NCBI GenBank assembly: GCA_018675825.1
Contig: JABGXK010000239.1
Location: 1-10,672, forward strand
From: Flavobacteriales bacterium
Lineage (GTDB): Bacteria; Bacteroidota; Bacteroidia; Flavobacteriales; BACL11
Length of the DNA stretch: 10,672 nt
Direction: 5' to 3'
The translations under genes were made by a program, and so were the position numbers. Positions 7,153 through 10,672 of this stretch are shown here, in pieces (the stretch's first letter is position 1; every line of letters starts with the position of its first letter). Below the pieces are notes generated by a model, which ran no database searches, had not been told where the DNA came from, and saw only the letters and a program-made list of their open reading frames with translations.

Positions 7153-8936
7153 TGAAAGGCTTCGATAAGAATTCTCTTATAGGTTTATTATTAATAGGTC
7201 TAATATTTTATTTCTTTGGATTCTTTGATCCTCCAGCTTCAGATATAAATTATATAGCTAAAGATGACATAGTTATAAATGATACAGTCGTAGAAGGTAA
7301 TACGAATAGTAATAAATTTGATAAACCTAAGGATGTATATGAAACTGTTAATCTTTTAGAAGAAAAATCTACTGAAATTAAAAATTATGTTCTAGAAAAC
7401 GATAAGATAAAAGTAACAATTTCAAATAAAGGTGGTAGAATAGTATCAGTTATTATAAAAGAAGGACCTAATAAGAAACAGTATAAAACATACGATAATA
7501 AAGCACTGGAGATATTTAATGCAGACTCCTCTAACTTCAATCTTAATTTCACAACAGATGTTAGTATACATACAAAAAGACGTTTCTTTCAAGCAATAAA
7601 TCAGAATAAAAATTCTATAACAATGCGTCTTGCATTAGATACAAATCGCTACATAGATTTTAACTATAGTATTAATGATGATGATTATTTAGTTGACTAC
7701 AATATTAATTTATCAGCAATAGATGAGTTAATAAAAAACAACAAAATGTATCTTGATTGGCAAATGAAGACTCCACAGACTGAGAAAAGCAAGTCTAATC
7801 AAGAAATGTATACTGGAATCTATTACCAGTCTTTATCAGATAAATATAATTGGGAATATTTAGGGTATAGCTCAGATAAAATTGAAGAAACTGAAAATAA
7901 AGTATCATCTGTCGTTTTCCAACAACAATTCTTTAGCTCAATATTGATTTATAAAGATGGTTTCTTAAAAGAATCAACATTAGCAAGTACAAAAGAAGAA
8001 AATTCAAAATATATTAAAAATCTATCTGCAAAATTAGAAGTAGAAAAAAATGATAAACTAGATTTTCAGTTCTACTTTGGCCCAAATCACTATAAACAAT
8101 TACAAACATATAATCAGGATTTTGAAACAATTATCCCTTTAGGATGGGGTATATTTGGATGGGTGAATAAATATATTATCATTAATATATTTGATTTCTT
8201 AAGCCAGTTTTTTGATAATTATGGACTAATCATATTAATTCTTACAATTATAATTAAACTAGCATTATCACCATTTACATATAAAGCATATCTATCACAG
8301 GCTAAAATGAAAGTCTTAAAACCTGAAATAGACAAGATTACTGAAAAATCTAAGGACAAAATGAAAGCTCAACAAGAAACTATGAGCTTATATAGAAAAG
8401 CAGGCGTTAATCCTATGGGAGGATGCTTGCCAATGTTATTTCAGTTTCCAATATTAATTGCAATGTTTCGTTTCTTTCCTGCATCCATTGAGCTTAGACA
8501 AGAATCATTTCTATGGGCTACTGATTTATCTTCTTATGATTCAATTTATGATTTTCCCAACGGATTTGAAATTCCTTTTTATGGAGATCATATTAGTTTA
8601 TTTACATTATTAATGACTATCTCAACAATTCTATATACTAGAATGAATAGTCAAATGACAACTGGCCCAATGGCACAAATGAAATGGATGATGTATCTAA
8701 TGCCAATAATATTTTTAGGATTCTTTAATAACTATGCATCTGCTCTTTGTTACTACTATTTTATTGCAAATATGTTTACATTCTCACAGCAATATTTTAT
8801 GAAGAAACTTATTAATGAGGATGCTATACTTGCACAACTTGAAGAAAATAAAAAGAAACCAAAAAAGAAATCTAATTTTCAAAAGAAATTAGAGGAGATG
8901 CAAAAGAAACAAGAACAAAAGATGAAAAAAAGATAA
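7152..8936 (+). CDS. yidC: Membrane protein insertase YidC
   Basis: YidC inserts and folds inner-membrane proteins, alone or with SecYEG. The 594-residue protein has the long Gram-negative layout: an N-terminal membrane anchor (about 8-25, LIGLLLIGLIFYFFGFF), a large periplasmic beta domain (about 80-325), and the conserved insertase core (about 331-555). Recognisable core motifs are SPFTYKAYLSQAKMKVLKPE, VNPMGGCLPMLFQFPILIAM and ALCYYYFIANMFTFSQQ. The positive charge in the hydrophilic groove, Arg366 in E. coli (TFIVRGIMYPL), is here Lys369 in TIIIKLALSPF. The last ~40 residues are a highly basic, Lys-rich, probably helical tail, a ribosome-facing extension seen in many Bacteroidota YidC. 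The ATG shares its first base with the pyrG stop (TAATG), implying coupled translation. The lipoprotein gene follows 8 bases downstream. Confidence 0.96.
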   Translation: MKGFDKNSLIGLLLIGLIFYFFGFFDPPASDINYIAKDDIVINDTVVEGNTNSNKFDKPKDVYETVNLLEEKSTEIKNYVLENDKIKVTISNKGGRIVSVIIKEGPNKKQYKTYDNKALEIFNADSSNFNLNFTTDVSIHTKRRFFQAINQNKNSITMRLALDTNRYIDFNYSINDDDYLVDYNINLSAIDELIKNNKMYLDWQMKTPQTEKSKSNQEMYTGIYYQSLSDKYNWEYLGYSSDKIEETENKVSSVVFQQQFFSSILIYKDGFLKESTLASTKEENSKYIKNLSAKLEVEKNDKLDFQFYFGPNHYKQLQTYNQDFETIIPLGWGIFGWVNKYIIINIFDFLSQFFDNYGLIILILTIIIKLALSPFTYKAYLSQAKMKVLKPEIDKITEKSKDKMKAQQETMSLYRKAGVNPMGGCLPMLFQFPILIAMFRFFPASIELRQESFLWATDLSSYDSIYDFPNGFEIPFYGDHISLFTLLMTISTILYTRMNSQMTTGPMAQMKWMMYLMPIIFLGFFNNYASALCYYYFIANMFTFSQQYFMKKLINEDAILAQLEENKKKPKKKSNFQKKLEEMQKKQEQKMKKR

Positions 8937-8944
8937 AAAAATTG

Positions 8945-9385
8945 ATGAGATATATCTTTGTCTTTTTAGTTATTTTATATAGTTCATGTAACTTATCGTC
9001 CAGTAGTACATATGAAATACAGAAAAAACTAATAATCTCACTAAACAAAACAGCATGTTTTGGGACTTGTCCAGTATATAAAATTAAAATATATAATAAT
9101 CAAAGTGCAATATTTGAAGGCATCAAATTTGTAGAAAAAGAAGGTTCTTATAATTTTAAAATCAGTAAAAAAGAAATAAATACAATTTTAAAAAAAGCAA
9201 AAAAAATTAATTTCCAGAAAATGGAAGATGAGTATACAGAGCTAATAACTGATCTTCCAACAACCTATATCATGATAAATAATAAACAGATTAAAGATTA
9301 CTATGGAGCACCTAAAGAGCTTAAGGAATTAGAAGAAATTATAGAGAACATTTTTTTAAACAAGCTAGGTCTTAATTCTTTCTAG
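8945..9385 (+). CDS. DUF6438 family lipoprotein
   Basis: A 146-residue predicted lipoprotein. Residues 1-14 form a short hydrophobic signal (YIFVFLVILYSS) ending at C15, the probable lipid-attachment cysteine; the LYSSC lipobox is loose but acceptable for Bacteroidota. The residues after C15 (NLSSSST) lack the acidic run of the Bacteroidota surface-export signal, so it probably faces the periplasm. The folded part shows the DUF6438 hallmarks CFGTCPVY (C38 and C42), TDLPT and DYYGAPKEL. C38 and C42 could pair as a disulphide or bind a metal. No activity is known to me for this family. I chose ATG 8945 over TTG 8942 because it is a standard codon that keeps the signal compact. It probably shares the pyrG-yidC transcript. 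Its last 21 bases overlap the end of mqnA on the other strand. Confidence 0.8.
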   Translation: MRYIFVFLVILYSSCNLSSSSTYEIQKKLIISLNKTACFGTCPVYKIKIYNNQSAIFEGIKFVEKEGSYNFKISKKEINTILKKAKKINFQKMEDEYTELITDLPTTYIMINNKQIKDYYGAPKELKELEEIIENIFLNKLGLNSF

Positions 9386-10102
9386 AAACACTTTCATTGC
9401 CTTTTTTTTTTGCAAATCAAAATTATAAGAAATCTTATTACTTAAATACTCTTCATGATTAATATGACTATTTTGGTACGATTCACTCTGTAATGCCTGA
9501 GAGATATTAGAGATACCAAGTCTTAAGGCATCATTAAATTCTAATAAAAACTTCTTATTAAGGTTTTTAATACATATCCAACAAGCAAAAACAAAAGGAA
9601 GACCTGTCATTATATTCCACTCCTTTGCTAAATCATATACATAAGGGTATTTTCCATTAAGTGCAAAAGATCTGTCGCCTATTACTAATGCAGCATTACT
9701 ATCATTAATCTGAAAGTTATCTTTAGCATCTGAAAGATTCAATTTAGGATTAACTTTCCAATAATCTCGTAATAACAATTTTAAGAGTTCAACAGATGTT
9801 CTTGATTGATAGTCTAATGAAATAGTCGTAACTTGATTAATTGGAACATGAGAATACAAACAAACACTATCAACAGATGATTCGGCACCAATACAAAAAT
9901 CAGTTATTATATTATAATTACTTAGCTGTTTTAAGAGTACAACAGGTACAAGTGCTATATCTACTTTATTATCAATAACATCCTCAGCAATTTTTGATGG
10001 ATAAGTAACAGATAAATCAATATCCTTAAACAACTTACTTTGCTTTAAGCCATAAATAAAAGGTATAGAATTTAAGTATGATATTGCTAAAACTCTAATC
10101 AC
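9365..10102 (-). CDS. mqnA: Chorismate dehydratase, futalosine menaquinone pathway
   Basis: MqnA removes water from chorismate to give 3-enolpyruvylbenzoate (3-[(1-carboxyvinyl)oxy]benzoate), the entry step of the futalosine route to menaquinone, in the cytoplasm. The 245-residue protein has the periplasmic-binding-protein-like fold of the family. It opens with the characteristic VLAISYLNSIPFIYGL (residues 4-19), then PSKIAEDVIDNKVDIALVPV, YNIITDFCIGAESSVDSVCL, ISLDYQSRTSVELLKLLLRDYW and AALVIGDRSFA, and ends its core with TGLPFVFACWIC. The start is GTG: an in-frame TAA lies two codons upstream, so no earlier start is possible. It follows the DUF456 gene by 10 bases on the same strand and probably shares its transcript. 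No other mqn gene is in the window, so the rest of the pathway must be elsewhere. The 3' end overlaps the convergent DUF6438 gene. Confidence 0.93.
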   Translation of the reverse strand: MIRVLAISYLNSIPFIYGLKQSKLFKDIDLSVTYPSKIAEDVIDNKVDIALVPVVLLKQLSNYNIITDFCIGAESSVDSVCLYSHVPINQVTTISLDYQSRTSVELLKLLLRDYWKVNPKLNLSDAKDNFQINDSNAALVIGDRSFALNGKYPYVYDLAKEWNIMTGLPFVFACWICIKNLNKKFLLEFNDALRLGISNISQALQSESYQNSHINHEEYLSNKISYNFDLQKKKAMKVFLERIKT

Positions 10103-10112
10103 AAGAAATTAA

Positions 10113-10643
10113 TTAAATCCATGTAAACACCTCATGAATCCATTGAGAAAACTTATCCCAAAATGGTTCAATTAAATAATAGATAATATATAAAGAATAA
10201 ATAAATTTTAAAATAGTTCCTCCTAAAAAGCCAATTAAAGCACCCGTTGCTATTTTAAATGCTTTCAATATATCAGAACCTGACTCAGACAAAGCACCTA
10301 TAAATGCACCTATAAAAGGACCAATTATAACACCAAAAGGAATAGGAATAATAAGACCTACAATAATTCCAATAAATACACCAATTTTCGCTGCCTTTCC
10401 ACCTCCAAATATTTTAACAGAATAAATCTGCAACCAATAATCTAAGAATGTAATCAGTCCAGCTGATAAACCTAAATAAATTAAATAGTTTTCAGAGACA
10501 TGAAGAGAAGTAAAAGAATGTAATAGTAAAATAGCAATAAAAGAAACAGGAGGACCAGGAATAACAGGTAAAAAGGAACCTAGTAAACCCAAAAACAACA
10601 AAATAACTGAAATTATAATTATTAATATCTCTAATATCTCCAT
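10113..10643 (-). CDS. DUF456 family glycine-rich membrane protein
   Basis: A 176-residue inner-membrane protein of the DUF456 family, function unknown. Near the N-terminus is a hydrophobic helix (about 3-22) followed by the diagnostic LGSFLPVIPGPPVSF (about 21-35), then a second helix (about 35-44) and a third (about 54-71). The central and C-terminal parts hold glycine-zipper-like helices with small residues every three or four positions (FGGGKAAKIGVFIG, PFIGAFIGALSESG, ATGALIGFLGGT). Such helices pack tightly in membranes and may allow oligomerisation. A final hydrophobic stretch (about 150-162) leads to an aromatic C-terminus. It lies 10 bases upstream of mqnA and is presumably the first gene of that transcript, with a candidate -7 box just before its ATG. 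Whether it has anything to do with menaquinone is not shown by the sequence. Confidence 0.85.
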   Translation of the reverse strand: MEILEILIIIISVILLFLGLLGSFLPVIPGPPVSFIAILLLHSFTSLHVSENYLIYLGLSAGLITFLDYWLQIYSVKIFGGGKAAKIGVFIGIIVGLIIPIPFGVIIGPFIGAFIGALSESGSDILKAFKIATGALIGFLGGTILKFIYSLYIIYYLIEPFWDKFSQWIHEVFTWI

Positions 10644-10647
10644 CTGG

Positions 10648-10655
10648 CAAAAGTA
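10648..10655 (-). promoter_or_regulatory. Candidate -7 box (TACTTTTG) for the DUF456-mqnA operon
   Basis: On the minus strand this reads TACTTTTG, an exact TAnnTTTG match, followed by four bases (ccag) and then the ATG at 10643. Transcription would start at or next to the start codon, suggesting a leaderless mRNA, the same spacing as at the HSDR_N_2 gene. The -33 position lies beyond the window edge and cannot be checked. Confidence 0.4.
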
Positions 10656-10672
10656 ATTAAAAATAAAACTAA

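Noticed and set aside
8942..8944. TTG one codon before the DUF6438 ATG as the start
   Set aside because: ATG at 8945 gives a normal lipoprotein signal and needs no rare start codon. The choice changes the protein by one residue.
8953..8960. TATCTTTG as a promoter -7 box
   Set aside because: It lies just inside the DUF6438 coding region, after its start codon, and upstream of no other plus-strand gene, so it looks like a chance match.

Overview
The window reads as a stretch of core chromosome from a low-GC member of the Bacteroidota (roughly 30% G+C by eye), probably a flavobacterium-like or related marine lineage. Five things point there: a TonB-dependent receptor with an N-terminal carboxypeptidase-regulatory-like domain, a DUF6438 lipoprotein, a stand-alone HSDR_N_2 protein next to holA, pyrG followed directly by a YidC with a long lysine-rich tail, and TAnnTTTG boxes (the Bacteroidota -7 promoter element) just upstream of the predicted transcription units. 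No Shine-Dalgarno-like sites stand out, as is usual for this phylum. Genes are tightly packed. The longest gap is 79 bases (5460-5538), so no gene-free stretch exceeds 300 bases. I see no tRNA, rRNA, CRISPR array, insertion sequence or prophage gene.

Layout, left to right. (1) Bases 1-1673, +: the C-terminal three quarters of a mitochondrial-type aconitase (TCA cycle), with its start off the window. (2) 1687-2142, -: a small PD-(D/E)XK-fold protein related to the HsdR N-terminus, tail to tail with aconitase. (3) 2156-3157, +: holA, the clamp-loader delta subunit, divergent from (2) with only 13 bases between the start codons. (4) 3204-5459, +: a TonB-dependent outer-membrane receptor. (5) 5539-9385, +: a probable operon pyrG - yidC - DUF6438 lipoprotein, with a 1-base overlap and then an 8-base gap. 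(6) 9365-10643, -: a second probable operon, a DUF456 membrane protein followed by mqnA of the futalosine menaquinone pathway. It converges on (5) and overlaps its last gene by 21 bases.

Functionally this is a housekeeping set: central carbon metabolism, replication, pyrimidine nucleotide supply, membrane-protein insertion, outer-membrane uptake and quinone synthesis. Aconitase and menaquinone synthesis both serve respiratory metabolism. YidC and the receptor are cell-envelope functions.

I do not find a convincing new multi-gene system. The points most worth a second look are the orphan HSDR_N_2 protein with an apparently complete nuclease active site divergent from holA, the very compact shared promoter between them, two genes that may be transcribed without a leader, and the poorly characterised DUF6438 and DUF456 proteins.
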